Source: Prolixibacter sp. NT017 (GTDB lineage: Bacteria > Bacteroidota > Bacteroidia > Bacteroidales > Prolixibacteraceae). From it: a stretch of DNA of 64,000 nucleotides. This document shows, piece by piece, positions 18,794-26,874 of the stretch. The stretch spans positions 4,278,001 through 4,342,000 of the forward strand of contig NZ_BLAV01000001.1 of the NCBI RefSeq assembly GCF_009617875.1, read 5' to 3'. The number at the start of each line of letters is the position of its first letter. Position 1 is the stretch's first letter. Both the position numbers and the translations under genes were made by a program. The notes below the pieces were generated by a model. The model was not told where the DNA came from, did not search any database, and worked only from the letters and a program-made list of their open reading frames with translations.

Positions 18794-18824
18794 CGGCCGG
18801 GAGATGTTTCCGGCCGTTTTTTCT
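18794..18824 (+). terminator. Intrinsic terminator of the nuclease gene
   Basis: CGGCCGG (18794-18800) pairs with CCGGCCG (18810-18816) across a 9-nt loop, followed by six T. The loop (gagatgttt) resembles the core of the 21-bp repeat array downstream. Confidence 0.9.
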
Positions 18825-18898
18825 TTTACAGGAAATTCCCATCGACCGCCGACCTCCCCTGGCCCGCTTTCTTCCCGAAAGGTTCGCCAAACAAGCGC

Positions 18899-19130
18899 CG
18901 GAGTTCTTCCAACGGCTCGCTGAGTTCTTTGCTCGCCCCCTGACTGCCACTGCGTCAGTCGAGACTGCCATTGCGTCGGTCGCGGAGTTGTTTTCTTTAT
19001 CCCCGGAGATGTTTTCTTTACTTGTCACGTTCATTTCTTCAAGGCCGGAGATGTTTTCTTCACCCGTCGTGTTCATTTCTTCGTGGCTCGGGTGGTTTTC
19101 GCTATTTCCCGGGATGTTTTCTCTACATGC
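18899..19130. repeat. 21-bp tandem repeat array, about eleven degenerate units
   Basis: Units begin every 21 bp from 18899 to 19110. The best-conserved core is GGAGATGTTTTCTT, seen at 18984, 19005 and 19047, with related cores at 19026, 19068, 19089 and 19110. Two units (18942 and 18963) are a different variant, gactgccaytgcgtcrgtcg. Because 21 is a multiple of three, both strands stay open and read as seven-residue repeats: minus strand x-N-x-S-G-x-E and plus strand P-E-M-F-S-x-x. No start site, signal or family supports translation on either strand, so I treat it as a minisatellite. Confidence 0.85.
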
Positions 19131-19357
19131 CGGATACTTTCTCCGCCAGCGAAACTGGTTGTAAAGCTTTGCTCATATATTTATCACGGACGATAAACAG
19201 ACCCGTTTCTGAAGAATTGGGATACAGGCAATCCCAAAGTCCCCGAACTCATTTTCCACCAGAATTCAACATTTAATCCCAAAGTCGGGACTGCATTTTA
19301 TTGCCCTTTCCCCGCTTTCTCTTTTTTCGTACCTTATTCTTACTAAAACCGCTGGTC

Positions 19358-19585
19358 ATGAATACATCAGGAAGAAACAACCGGCGAACCACCTGGCTGG
19401 GCCTGGCTGCTCTTTCAGCCATTGCAGGCCTCATGCTGATGGTGATTTCCCGCTACGACCCTTCGTTGCTGTTTCTGTCCGGGCTCTTCATCGGTGTTTC
19501 GCTATGCATCACCATCCGTTTGTTCTTCAACTCCCGCTCGAAAAAACCACAGAACCTTCCGCACGAAAACGACGATTCGCCCTAA
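19358..19585 (+). CDS. Small two-helix membrane protein, function unknown
   Basis: A 75-residue protein starting at the ATG at 19358. It has a basic N-terminus ([11 protein letters not shown]), two hydrophobic helices (about residues 13-30 and 37-55), and a polar tail [15 protein letters not shown] recognise no family. It is the only plausible gene in the 850 bp between the nuclease and rdgB. A weak promoter-like TACCTTAT lies about 28 bp upstream. Its stop codon sits inside the left arm of the inverted repeat at 19581-19616. Longer in-frame starts (19301) would place a second hydrophobic stretch in front and are less likely. Confidence 0.55.
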   Translation: MNTSGRNNRRTTWLGLAALSAIAGLMLMVISRYDPSLLFLSGLFIGVSLCITIRLFFNSRSKKPQNLPHENDDSP

Positions 19586-19616
19586 ATGCTTTACATTTGT
19601 GCCAAACGCATTTAGG
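19581..19616. promoter_or_regulatory. Promoter of rdgB framed by a 9-bp inverted repeat
   Basis: CCTAAATGC (19581-19589) and GCATTTAGG (19608-19616) are perfect inverted copies separated by 18 bp. The spacer contains TACATTTG (19592-19599), a perfect -7 box whose transcript would start near 19606, 18 nt before the rdgB ATG. The layout suits an operator over a promoter, but a hairpin in read-through RNA is also possible. Confidence 0.55.
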
Positions 19617-19623
19617 ATTATTT

Positions 19624-20202
19624 ATGAAAAAACTGGTTTTTGCCACCAACAATCCACACAAACTGAGAGAACTTCGCGAAATACTGGGTGAACAGTTCGA
19701 ACTGCTCAGCCTGAACGACATCGGTTGTGCCGACGACATCCCGGAAACGGGGGACACGCTGGAAGCCAATGCCGCCCAGAAATCGTTTTACATCTGGGAT
19801 CGCTACCACATCAACTGCTTTGCCGACGATACCGGCCTCGAAATCGATGCCCTGAACGGCGAACCGGGGGTTTACTCGGCCCGCTATGCCGGTGAGGCCA
19901 AAGACGCCCGCGAGAATGTGAAGAAAGTGTTGCGGGAAATGAACGGAGAAAACAACCGGACTGCCCGCTTCCGCACCGTCATTTCCTTAATCATCGATGG
20001 GAAAGAGACGCAATTCGATGGAATTGTAGAAGGTGAAATCCTCACCGAAACACGCGGCGATGCCGGCTTCGGCTACGACCCTATTTTCCTTCCGGAAGGA
20101 AAACAGAAAGCGTTTGCCGAAATGGAAGCAGACGAAAAGAATGAAATCAGTCACCGGGGCCGTGCCGTGGCCAAGCTGGTCGACTACCTGAAGAACAACT
20201 AA
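19624..20202 (+). CDS. rdgB: Non-canonical purine NTP pyrophosphatase (RdgB/HAM1)
   Basis: This cytoplasmic house-cleaning enzyme hydrolyses dITP, XTP and ITP to the monophosphates and so keeps deaminated purines out of nucleic acid. The family motifs are all present: [11 protein letters not shown] at the N-terminus (substrate phosphate binding), [25 protein letters not shown] in the middle, and [12 protein letters not shown] and ISHRGRA towards the C-terminus. The 192-residue length is normal. The ATG at 19624 fits the family N-terminus; longer in-frame starts run back through the upstream promoter. The membrane protein gene at 20212 follows after 9 bp, so the two are probably co-transcribed. 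Confidence 0.96.
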   Translation: MKKLVFATNNPHKLRELREILGEQFELLSLNDIGCADDIPETGDTLEANAAQKSFYIWDRYHINCFADDTGLEIDALNGEPGVYSARYAGEAKDARENVKKVLREMNGENNRTARFRTVISLIIDGKETQFDGIVEGEILTETRGDAGFGYDPIFLPEGKQKAFAEMEADEKNEISHRGRAVAKLVDYLKNN

Positions 20203-20211
20203 ACCTCCGTT

Positions 20212-22221
20212 ATGCAGCTAACGCGAAAAAAGACCTTGCTCATTTTGCTGGTGGCCGTGCTGGCCGCTTTCTGGCAGGTAGCCTTTTTTCGCAACACGCT
20301 CAAATGGGACGCCCTCGATATCTCCTTTCCGTGGCGGTTCATCATCACCGCTACGGCGTGGCATGGCGAGTTGCCTTTGTGGAACCCGTTCCAGTTCCTG
20401 GGATTTTCACAGCACAGCGATCCGCAAACCTGGTATCCCGTCTTCTGGCTCTTTGCCCTTGCCGGGAAATACACCCTTTACTCGCTGAGCCTCGAGTTTT
20501 TACTGCACATTTTCCTGGCTGGTTGGGGCATGTTTCGCTTAACGCGAAGCCGAGGACTGTTGCCGGAAGTAGCGCTCTTCTGTTCCATCGGGTACATGTT
20601 CTCGGGCTTTTTTGTGGGAAATGCCCAACACCTGGGCTGGATCATTAGTGGCGCCTGGCTTCCGTTTGTCTTCAATGCTTATCTACGTTTCCTGGAAAAG
20701 GAAAAACCGCGCCACCTGGCTTTGACGGTCCTTTACCTCTTTTTCCTGTTCACCGGCGGTTACCTCGCCTTTTTTGTCACCACCGTCTATCTTCTCATCG
20801 GTATTTTTCTGTGGCGTACCTACCGGGAAATCCGAAACAAAGCATTTGCACGGCTGGCCCGCCAATGGAAAAGCCATCTGTTGCTCGGCGTTATTTTCTC
20901 CGTGGTTAGTGCTGTCGTCTGGTTTTCGCTGCTCGACCTGATACCGGCCATGCACCGCGGAAACGGCATCTCGCTGGAGCGGGCGCTCTCGGTTCCGTTC
21001 TATCCGGTTGACCTGCTCTCGCTCTTTTTCCCGGCAGCGCAGAATTACAGTCGCTCATTCTGGATTGGCGACCAGTCAATGATCAACGTTTTCTTCGGCA
21101 TACTGCCCATAACGCTATTCGTTGCCTGGATTTTTACCAAAGGAAAGAAACGTACCGAGTGGTGGTACTTTGCCGGCGCCCTGTTTTTCCTGGCCGTATC
21201 GCTCGGACAAAGTCTGCCGTTACGGACGTGGCTTTATTACGCCCTACCCCTTTTCAACTATTTCCGCATTCCGGCCCTTTTCCGGCTGTTTTTCGTGTTT
21301 TTCAGCTTGCTGTTGGCCGGGACATTCCTCAACCGGATGATCGCACATCATAAGCACCGGTTGCGAAGAATGACGGCCGTTGCGCTCTTTGTTTTCGCAC
21401 TGTTCGCCTCTCTCCTGCTCTTTTTCCTGACGGGAAAACCGGAAGACCAGGCGCTGCATGCCATTTTCCGGCAAGCGGTATTGGAGGAAATTCTGCTCTT
21501 CGCTTTCTGGTATCTCATTCTCCGGATGAAGAAATCGAACTGGCGACTGGTGTTGCCCGGGCTTATTTTCATCGACATGCTGTTCGCCGTTCAAAGCAAC
21601 ATTCGCATGTCGGTCATCGACGATTTCAGGCCGGCTCAGACACAAGCTGAGTTGAACCGGCTGCCCAAAGGTTTCCCAATTCCCGATTTAAACCAACGAA
21701 TTGCCACCGTTCGCCAACGAACACCCGATATTCGTCCGCTGTGGCGGAATGTGCCAACTTTCTACAAGCAAATTAGTTTCGACGGCTATTCGCCTTATCA
21801 GTACCGCAATTGGCTCGCGCTGGAAGATTCGTCCGTTTTTCGGGAGGTAATCAACCATCCGTTGCTCTTCTTCCGGAAGGAAAACGGTAACGATTCAACC
21901 CGAATTGTCATCACCGGATTTGGGGCTAATTACATCGAGGTGGATGTTTCGCTGAAGGGACCTTCGGAACTAATGTATCTGCAGAATTTCAAAAACGGCT
22001 GGCAGGCTTTCATCGATGGGAAAGCGACAACCATTCAGCCGGCTTACCGGTCCTTGATGCAGACTTCGGTGCCGGCCGGTGAGCATCACATCCGGTTCCG
22101 CTATCATCCGAACAAAGTGCTGGCAGCGTTCGCGGTTTCAGCCATCAGCTTTTTGCTTCTGTTAGTTTGGCTCTTGTGGGACTCTTTTCTGCGGAAGCGA
22201 AAAAAGAAAACGGTTGCCTGA
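20212..22221 (+). CDS. YfhO-family polytopic membrane protein
   Basis: A 669-residue inner-membrane protein with about 12-13 hydrophobic helices spread over residues 8-475 and one at about 640-660. Between them lies a soluble, probably extracytoplasmic domain (about 485-635). The first loop contains KWDALDISFPWRF, LPLWNPFQFLGF and PQTWYP, in the position where YfhO/GT-C-fold proteins carry acidic residues in the first external loop. The C-terminal segment with NGWQAFIDGK and VPAGEHHIRFRYHP is characteristic of YfhO proteins. These are thought to be lipid-linked sugar transferases (Gram-positive YfhO acts in lipoteichoic acid glycosylation). The acceptor here is unknown. It is close behind rdgB and just ahead of porZ. 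Confidence 0.82.
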   Translation: MQLTRKKTLLILLVAVLAAFWQVAFFRNTLKWDALDISFPWRFIITATAWHGELPLWNPFQFLGFSQHSDPQTWYPVFWLFALAGKYTLYSLSLEFLLHIFLAGWGMFRLTRSRGLLPEVALFCSIGYMFSGFFVGNAQHLGWIISGAWLPFVFNAYLRFLEKEKPRHLALTVLYLFFLFTGGYLAFFVTTVYLLIGIFLWRTYREIRNKAFARLARQWKSHLLLGVIFSVVSAVVWFSLLDLIPAMHRGNGISLERALSVPFYPVDLLSLFFPAAQNYSRSFWIGDQSMINVFFGILPITLFVAWIFTKGKKRTEWWYFAGALFFLAVSLGQSLPLRTWLYYALPLFNYFRIPALFRLFFVFFSLLLAGTFLNRMIAHHKHRLRRMTAVALFVFALFASLLLFFLTGKPEDQALHAIFRQAVLEEILLFAFWYLILRMKKSNWRLVLPGLIFIDMLFAVQSNIRMSVIDDFRPAQTQAELNRLPKGFPIPDLNQRIATVRQRTPDIRPLWRNVPTFYKQISFDGYSPYQYRNWLALEDSSVFREVINHPLLFFRKENGNDSTRIVITGFGANYIEVDVSLKGPSELMYLQNFKNGWQAFIDGKATTIQPAYRSLMQTSVPAGEHHIRFRYHPNKVLAAFAVSAISFLLLLVWLLWDSFLRKRKKKTVA

Positions 22222-22263
22222 CGCGATTTTTTTAACTTGGGGCAAGAAAACAAACCTGACGGA

Positions 22264-24576
22264 ATGCACAAACGAATTTACTTCCTCCTGCTTTTACTGG
22301 TTACCGGAATCACCCAGGCCCAGGTGCCTTTGTACCACTGGCGATCGCATCTCTCGTTTAACGATGTGTTAGCCGTAACCGAAGCGGACGGAAAAGTGTT
22401 TGCTGCGACCAGCCAGGGACTGTTCAGTTATAATCAGAGCGATAACAGCGTAGAGACCTTCACCCGGGTGGAAGGTTTGTCGGATGCCGGAATTTCAGCC
22501 ATTGGCTGGTCGGATGCGGCAGGCGTGCTGGTGATTGGTTATTCCAACGGCAACATCGATTTACTGAACGGCGAAACCGTGCACAACATTTCTGCCATCA
22601 AGCGGAAGACGAACCTCACGCGAAAATCCATCAATCAAATCATTACCGATGGCAGCGATGCCTACCTCAGTTGTGGTTTCGGCATTGTAAAGCTGAACCT
22701 TGACAAACGGGAAATCAGCGAAACGTGGTTGATTGGTAGTGGTGGCGCTTCGGTGATGGTGAATGCATTGGCCATCGACAACCAATATTACCGGGCAGCA
22801 ACTGCCAGCGGAATTTACCGGGCGCGAAAAGACGAACCCAACCTGCAGGATTACGCCAACTGGGAGCAACAAACCTCCGTTCCCGGCAACACCGACGACT
22901 TCACTTCCATCGCTGCTTTTCAAAACGAAGTGTATGCTTTCGACAATACCGCCAAACAATTGTACCGATGGAACGGAAATTACTGGCAAACAGCTTTCAC
23001 CGGCATCAACGATTGCCTGAACCTGACCAGCAGCAACGACCAACTGGTAATTACCCGAAGTGAGTCGGTTGATTTGTACAACGGCTCTTCGCTCTCGTCT
23101 ATCACCACCTACAGTCCGGAAATTGTACAATGGCAAACCATTTCTCCCACCGATGCGTTCGCCGGAAGCAATGGTAACCTTTGGGTAGGTGACAGCAAAT
23201 TTGGAATGGTTGAACGAACCAGCGGCGGAAGCTTTCAGCAAATCATTCCGGATGGTCCGGCTGATAATTTGGGCGCTTCACTCTCATCCGGCGACGGGAC
23301 CGTTTTTGCCGCGACCGGTTCCAAAAGCGGCGATGTATTCCTGCCCGCTGAAGTTCATCTTCTGAGCAACGGCGAATGGCACACCATCAACGCCAATACC
23401 ACGAAGAATCTAGATAATGTAAATGATTTGGTTCGGGTGGCTTCCGTACCCGGAAATCCCGACAGGTTTTATGCCGCTTCGTGGGGAAAAGGATTGATTT
23501 CCTTCGATAATCTCCAGGCAACGGAACATTACGATCCATCCAACTCACCATTGGAAGCGTATGGCGATAACCTCTGCTGGATTGGCGGCTTGTCGTTCGA
23601 CCGGAATAACAACCTCTGGATGACCAATGCGTTGGTCGAGCACCAGGTAAAAGTGCTGAAAGAAGACGGCAGCTGGGCCAGTCTGAAATATCCGGGATTG
23701 GAAAGCACCGACAATTTTGTGGGCGATATTCTTGCTACGAAATCAGGCATCAAATGGGTTATCATCGCGAATGTGGGTTTGTTTGCCTTCGATGACAACC
23801 GCACCATCGACGACCAGACCGACGATAAATACCGGAAGGTGACCGTGAGAAGCGTTTTCTCCAACAACGAAACTATCATTTCCAAGCTGTACTCGAACAT
23901 CCAGTGCATGGCCGAAGACCAGGACGGTGCGTTGTGGGTTGGAACCGGAAAAGGCGTGGTGGAATATTACAACCCCGATAAGGTCTTCGACACGTCCGAC
24001 TTTTACGGCATCCAACCCGGTGTTGATTTGGGCGACGGTCTCTATCACCCGCTGCTGGAAAAAGAAGTAGTGACCTCCATTGCGGTGGACGGCGGCAACC
24101 GGAAATGGTTCGGAACAAAAAATTCCGGCGCCTTTCTCTTCTCGGATGACGGTCAAACACTCATTCGCCATTTCAATACCGAGAATTCGCCCCTTCTCTC
24201 CAACAATATCAAGTCGATAACCATCAATGCGAAAAACGGTGAAGTATTTTTTGCCACCGATTACGGTATTCAGTCGTACATGAGCGATGCATCGGGTGGT
24301 AACCAAACATTCGCCAACGTATATGTGTTTCCCAACCCGGTGAGGGAAACGTATCACGGCGATATTACCATCGATGGTTTGATGGATCAGTCAACCGTAA
24401 AGATTACCGATATTGCCGGCAACCTGGTTTTCCAAACCACTTCTAATGGTGGCCGGGCTATCTGGAACGGCAAAGATTCATATGGACGCCGGGTGAACAC
24501 TGGTGTGTACCTGGTCTTCTGCTCCGACCAGAACGGCGACCAGAGTTTCGTAACCAAACTCCTTTTTATCCGGTAA
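22264..24576 (+). CDS. porZ: PorZ-like type IX secretion protein (beta-propellers plus sorting domain)
   Basis: A 770-residue exported protein. After a signal peptide (about 1-20, ending TQAQ) comes a PorZ-type propeller segment (WRSHLSFNDVLAVTEADGKVFAATSQGLFSY, then IGYSNGNIDLLNG). Further propeller blades follow, including the repeated ALWVGTGKGVVEY and RKWFGTKNSGAFLF blades common in two-component-regulator-type propellers. The last 80 residues are a T9SS type A sorting domain (VYVFPNPVRE, VKITDIAGNLVFQT, NTGVYLV). In Porphyromonas gingivalis PorZ is a surface part of the attachment complex that delivers anionic LPS to T9SS cargo. The ATG at 22264 precedes the signal peptide; an in-frame TTG at 22237 overlaps a promoter-like TAACTTGG and is rejected. 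recO follows after 3 bp. Confidence 0.85.
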   Translation: MHKRIYFLLLLLVTGITQAQVPLYHWRSHLSFNDVLAVTEADGKVFAATSQGLFSYNQSDNSVETFTRVEGLSDAGISAIGWSDAAGVLVIGYSNGNIDLLNGETVHNISAIKRKTNLTRKSINQIITDGSDAYLSCGFGIVKLNLDKREISETWLIGSGGASVMVNALAIDNQYYRAATASGIYRARKDEPNLQDYANWEQQTSVPGNTDDFTSIAAFQNEVYAFDNTAKQLYRWNGNYWQTAFTGINDCLNLTSSNDQLVITRSESVDLYNGSSLSSITTYSPEIVQWQTISPTDAFAGSNGNLWVGDSKFGMVERTSGGSFQQIIPDGPADNLGASLSSGDGTVFAATGSKSGDVFLPAEVHLLSNGEWHTINANTTKNLDNVNDLVRVASVPGNPDRFYAASWGKGLISFDNLQATEHYDPSNSPLEAYGDNLCWIGGLSFDRNNNLWMTNALVEHQVKVLKEDGSWASLKYPGLESTDNFVGDILATKSGIKWVIIANVGLFAFDDNRTIDDQTDDKYRKVTVRSVFSNNETIISKLYSNIQCMAEDQDGALWVGTGKGVVEYYNPDKVFDTSDFYGIQPGVDLGDGLYHPLLEKEVVTSIAVDGGNRKWFGTKNSGAFLFSDDGQTLIRHFNTENSPLLSNNIKSITINAKNGEVFFATDYGIQSYMSDASGGNQTFANVYVFPNPVRETYHGDITIDGLMDQSTVKITDIAGNLVFQTTSNGGRAIWNGKDSYGRRVNTGVYLVFCSDQNGDQSFVTKLLFIR

Positions 24577-24579
24577 ACC

Positions 24580-25305
24580 ATGCAACAGAAAACACGCGCC
24601 ATTGTCCTCCATTACCTTCGCTACGGCGAAACCAGCATGATTGTCACGCTGTACACTGAAGCGTTCGGGCGGATGTCGTTCATGATGCAAGGCGTTCGTG
24701 GAAAGAAGTCGCGCAGCAAAGCCAACCTGTTGCAGCCACTCTTCCTGCTCGATATGGAAGTTTCGTACAAACCGGGCCGCGAACTGCAGCGCGTAAAGGA
24801 GATGCGCAATGCGGTGCCTTACTCTTCCATTCCATTCGAAATCGGGAAATCGACACAGGCCATGTTCCTCTCGGAAATTCTTTACAAGGTGTTGCAGGAA
24901 GAAGAACCGCGTCCCGAACTGTTTGAATTCCTGTTTCACGCGATACAGTACCTCGATTTGGCAACCGAAGGAACCGCCAACTTCCATCTGGTATTTCTGC
25001 TGCAGTTTGCCCGCTATCTGGGCTTCGGACCGAGGGACAATTATTCCGAAGAAAAACCGTATTTCGACTTGCGCAACGGCGTGTTTGTCACCATGCCGCC
25101 TCCGCATTCTGAGTACCTGCACAAGGACGAAAGCCGCCTGTTCGCTAAGCTGATTCACGTCAATTTCGATTCGCTCGAAACCCTAAAACTCGATCACAAA
25201 CTGCGCGACCGCTACCTCGAAGCACTGCTCGACTATTTCAGTTTGCATCTCGGGAGTACCATCCACATTAAATCCCTCCCGGTACTAAGGGAATTATTTT
25301 CGTAA
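24580..25305 (+). CDS. recO: DNA repair protein RecO
   Basis: RecO helps load RecA onto SSB-coated single-stranded DNA in the RecFOR gap-repair pathway. The N-terminal OB-fold is clear (KTRAIVLHYLRYGETSMIVTLYTEAFGR, MMQGVRGKKSR). It is followed by the helical C-terminal region with LARYLGFGP-like LQFARYLGFGPRD and the terminal LDYFSLHLG...LPVLREL segment. The four-cysteine zinc site of some RecO proteins is absent, as in many Bacteroidota. The length of 241 residues is normal. It begins 3 bp after porZ, so translation is probably coupled, an odd pairing of a repair gene with a secretion gene. Confidence 0.94.
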   Translation: MQQKTRAIVLHYLRYGETSMIVTLYTEAFGRMSFMMQGVRGKKSRSKANLLQPLFLLDMEVSYKPGRELQRVKEMRNAVPYSSIPFEIGKSTQAMFLSEILYKVLQEEEPRPELFEFLFHAIQYLDLATEGTANFHLVFLLQFARYLGFGPRDNYSEEKPYFDLRNGVFVTMPPPHSEYLHKDESRLFAKLIHVNFDSLETLKLDHKLRDRYLEALLDYFSLHLGSTIHIKSLPVLRELFS

Positions 25306-25371
25306 CACAATCTTCACGCAAGCGTTTTCTCTTCCCGAAAAATCAAGTAAATTGTAGGTGTAAAAAGGCTG

Positions 25372-25400
25372 TTGCGCCTTCCAAATAATTACTACTTTTG
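25372..25400 (+). promoter_or_regulatory. Promoter of the aminotransferase-like gene
   Basis: A TTG at 25372-25374 (-33) lies 18 bp from TACTTTTG at 25393-25400 (-7), a full Bacteroidota promoter. The leader before the ATG at 25424 is about 17 nt. Confidence 0.7.
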
Positions 25401-25423
25401 ACCCCAATCTTCTAAAAAAATAT

Positions 25424-26584
25424 ATGGTTTCATCAAAATTGCCAACATCAAGAAGAAGTATCATTGCGACGATGACTGACTTGGCAAAAGAACATAACGC
25501 CATTGACCTCGCCCTGTCGGTTTCTGATCTTCCCAGCCCGGAACAGCTCGTTGAGCTGATGCATAAATATGTATCGGAAGGATACAACAACTATGCGCCC
25601 ATGGAGGGAATCGAGCCGTTGCGCCGCGTTATCGTCGACCGCATTAAGCAACTACACAACAAAGAATACAATCCGAACACCGAAATCACCATCACCGCCG
25701 GCTCTACGCAGGCCATGGCCACCACCATCAGTGCGATGATTAAAGAGGGCGAAGAGGTGTTGTTGTTCGAACCGGTTTCGGAATCCTACATCTCGGCCAT
25801 CGAGCTGAATGGCGGACGTCCGGTGTACGTGAATCTGAAGAAGCCCGATTTCCATATCGACTGGGACGAGGTGAAGAAGCTGATGAACGCCAAAACCCGG
25901 ATGATCATCATCAACAACCCGCAGAACCCCACCGGCCGCGTGATGAACGAAGAGGACATCAACCAGTTGAAACGGCTGACCAACGGAACGCGGATTGTGA
26001 TTCTGGCCAACGAGATTTTCGAGCACATTGTATTCGACGATGAGAAACACCGCAGCATGTCGTCGGTTCCCGAACTCGCGGAACGCAGCATCGTGGTTTC
26101 CTCTTTCGGACCGGTGTACAAAATCAGTGGCTGGGGAATTGCCTACGTGGTGGGCCCCGAGAAACTGATGAGCGAGTTCCGGAAAATCCAGCAGTTCCAG
26201 GGATACAGCGTGAACACGCCCGGACAGTATGCGCTGGCCGAATTTCTGCAGGAAGATAACAAGTACGAAGAGATTGCCGATTTCTACCAGGGCCGGCGAA
26301 ACTATTTCAACCGCCTGATGAGCGAAAGCAATTTCGAAATCATTCCGGCCACCGGAACCTATTACGAAATTCTCGATTACAGCAATATTTCCGACGAAAC
26401 CGACGTGGAGTTTGCCATGCGGTTGGTGAAGGATTACGGCGTTTCGGTATTGCCACTTTCGGCTTTCCGGCATGAGAAAACCAAATCGAGGATGCTGCGC
26501 ATTTGCTTTGCCCGCAACAACGACGTGCTGGAAGAAGCAGCCAAACGTTTGTGCGCTGTTCCGGTGTTGGATCCGGCGAGGTAA
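25424..26584 (+). CDS. Fold-type I aminotransferase homologue (YbdL-like) lacking the PLP lysine
   Basis: This 386-residue protein aligns by eye over its whole length with the methionine aminotransferase YbdL: YAPMEGIEPLR, TAGSTQAM, NNPQNPTG (165-171), EHIVFD, SSFG, SVNTPGQYALAEFL and LRICFAR. The residues that hold PLP are changed, however. The Schiff-base lysine of SSFGK is Pro230 (codon 26111-26113). The Asp that contacts the pyridine nitrogen (SDEVYEH in YbdL) is Asn196, the following Tyr is Phe199, and the basic residue after GW is Gly238. The frame is intact and has its own good promoter, so the gene looks maintained. A normal transaminase reaction seems impossible; a binding or regulatory role, or a different chemistry, is more likely. 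It is followed by a terminator hairpin. Confidence 0.85.
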   Translation: MVSSKLPTSRRSIIATMTDLAKEHNAIDLALSVSDLPSPEQLVELMHKYVSEGYNNYAPMEGIEPLRRVIVDRIKQLHNKEYNPNTEITITAGSTQAMATTISAMIKEGEEVLLFEPVSESYISAIELNGGRPVYVNLKKPDFHIDWDEVKKLMNAKTRMIIINNPQNPTGRVMNEEDINQLKRLTNGTRIVILANEIFEHIVFDDEKHRSMSSVPELAERSIVVSSFGPVYKISGWGIAYVVGPEKLMSEFRKIQQFQGYSVNTPGQYALAEFLQEDNKYEEIADFYQGRRNYFNRLMSESNFEIIPATGTYYEILDYSNISDETDVEFAMRLVKDYGVSVLPLSAFRHEKTKSRMLRICFARNNDVLEEAAKRLCAVPVLDPAR

Positions 26585-26600
26585 TTGCCAACGGCCCGGC

Positions 26601-26630
26601 TTGTCTGTAATTGATTTTTATCTATTTTTG
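26601..26630 (+). promoter_or_regulatory. Promoter of tRNA-Arg
   Basis: TTG at 26601-26603 and TATTTTTG at 26623-26630 are spaced by 19 bp. Transcription would start near 26637, inside the left arm of the hairpin at 26631-26654. Confidence 0.65.
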
Positions 26631-26654
26631 CACTGCCCGAGCGCAGTGTTTTTT
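26631..26654 (+). terminator. Terminator of the aminotransferase-like gene, overlapping the tRNA start
   Basis: CACTGC (26631-26636) pairs with GCAGTG (26643-26648) across a 6-nt loop, followed by six T. RNA started at the tRNA promoter would lack most of the left arm and should not terminate here. Confidence 0.7.
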
Positions 26655-26656
26655 AT

Positions 26657-26731
26657 GGCCCCATAGTTCAAGGGATAGAACGACAGTTTCCTAAACTGTA
26701 GATCCAGGTTCGAGTCCTGGTGGGGCTACCA
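26657..26731 (+). tRNA. tRNA-Arg (anticodon CCU), CCA encoded
   Basis: A full cloverleaf is visible: acceptor GGCCCCA with TGGGGCT (first pair G-U), D stem GTTC/GAAC, anticodon stem ACAGT/ACTGT with loop TTCCTAA (anticodon CCU, reading AGG), T stem CCAGG/CCTGG with loop TTCGAGT, discriminator A and a genomic CCA end. Confidence 0.95.
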
Positions 26732-26732
26732 C

Positions 26733-26760
26733 ACCTCCTGACTTTCAGGAGGTTTTTTTG
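26733..26760 (+). terminator. Intrinsic terminator of tRNA-Arg
   Basis: ACCTCCTG (26733-26740) pairs with CAGGAGGT (26746-26753) across a 5-nt loop, followed by seven T. Confidence 0.93.
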
Positions 26761-26874
26761 TTTTTGACACCGTATTCGGCACCGTAAGAATTACGATCTA
26801 CAATATTTTTAAAAATGTCGGCCCTTTGCCTTTATGAGCATTATTTTCCGGGAAGACATGATACCAGGTATATA

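Noticed and set aside
18765..19164. Small genes encoding heptad-repeat proteins on either strand of the 21-bp array
   Set aside because: Open frames on both strands follow automatically from a 21-bp period without stop codons. No start site, signal or homologous family supports translation.
25652..26473. Minus-strand frame of 273 codons opposite the aminotransferase-like gene
   Set aside because: It is the antisense shadow of a strongly supported gene, with no recognisable domain.
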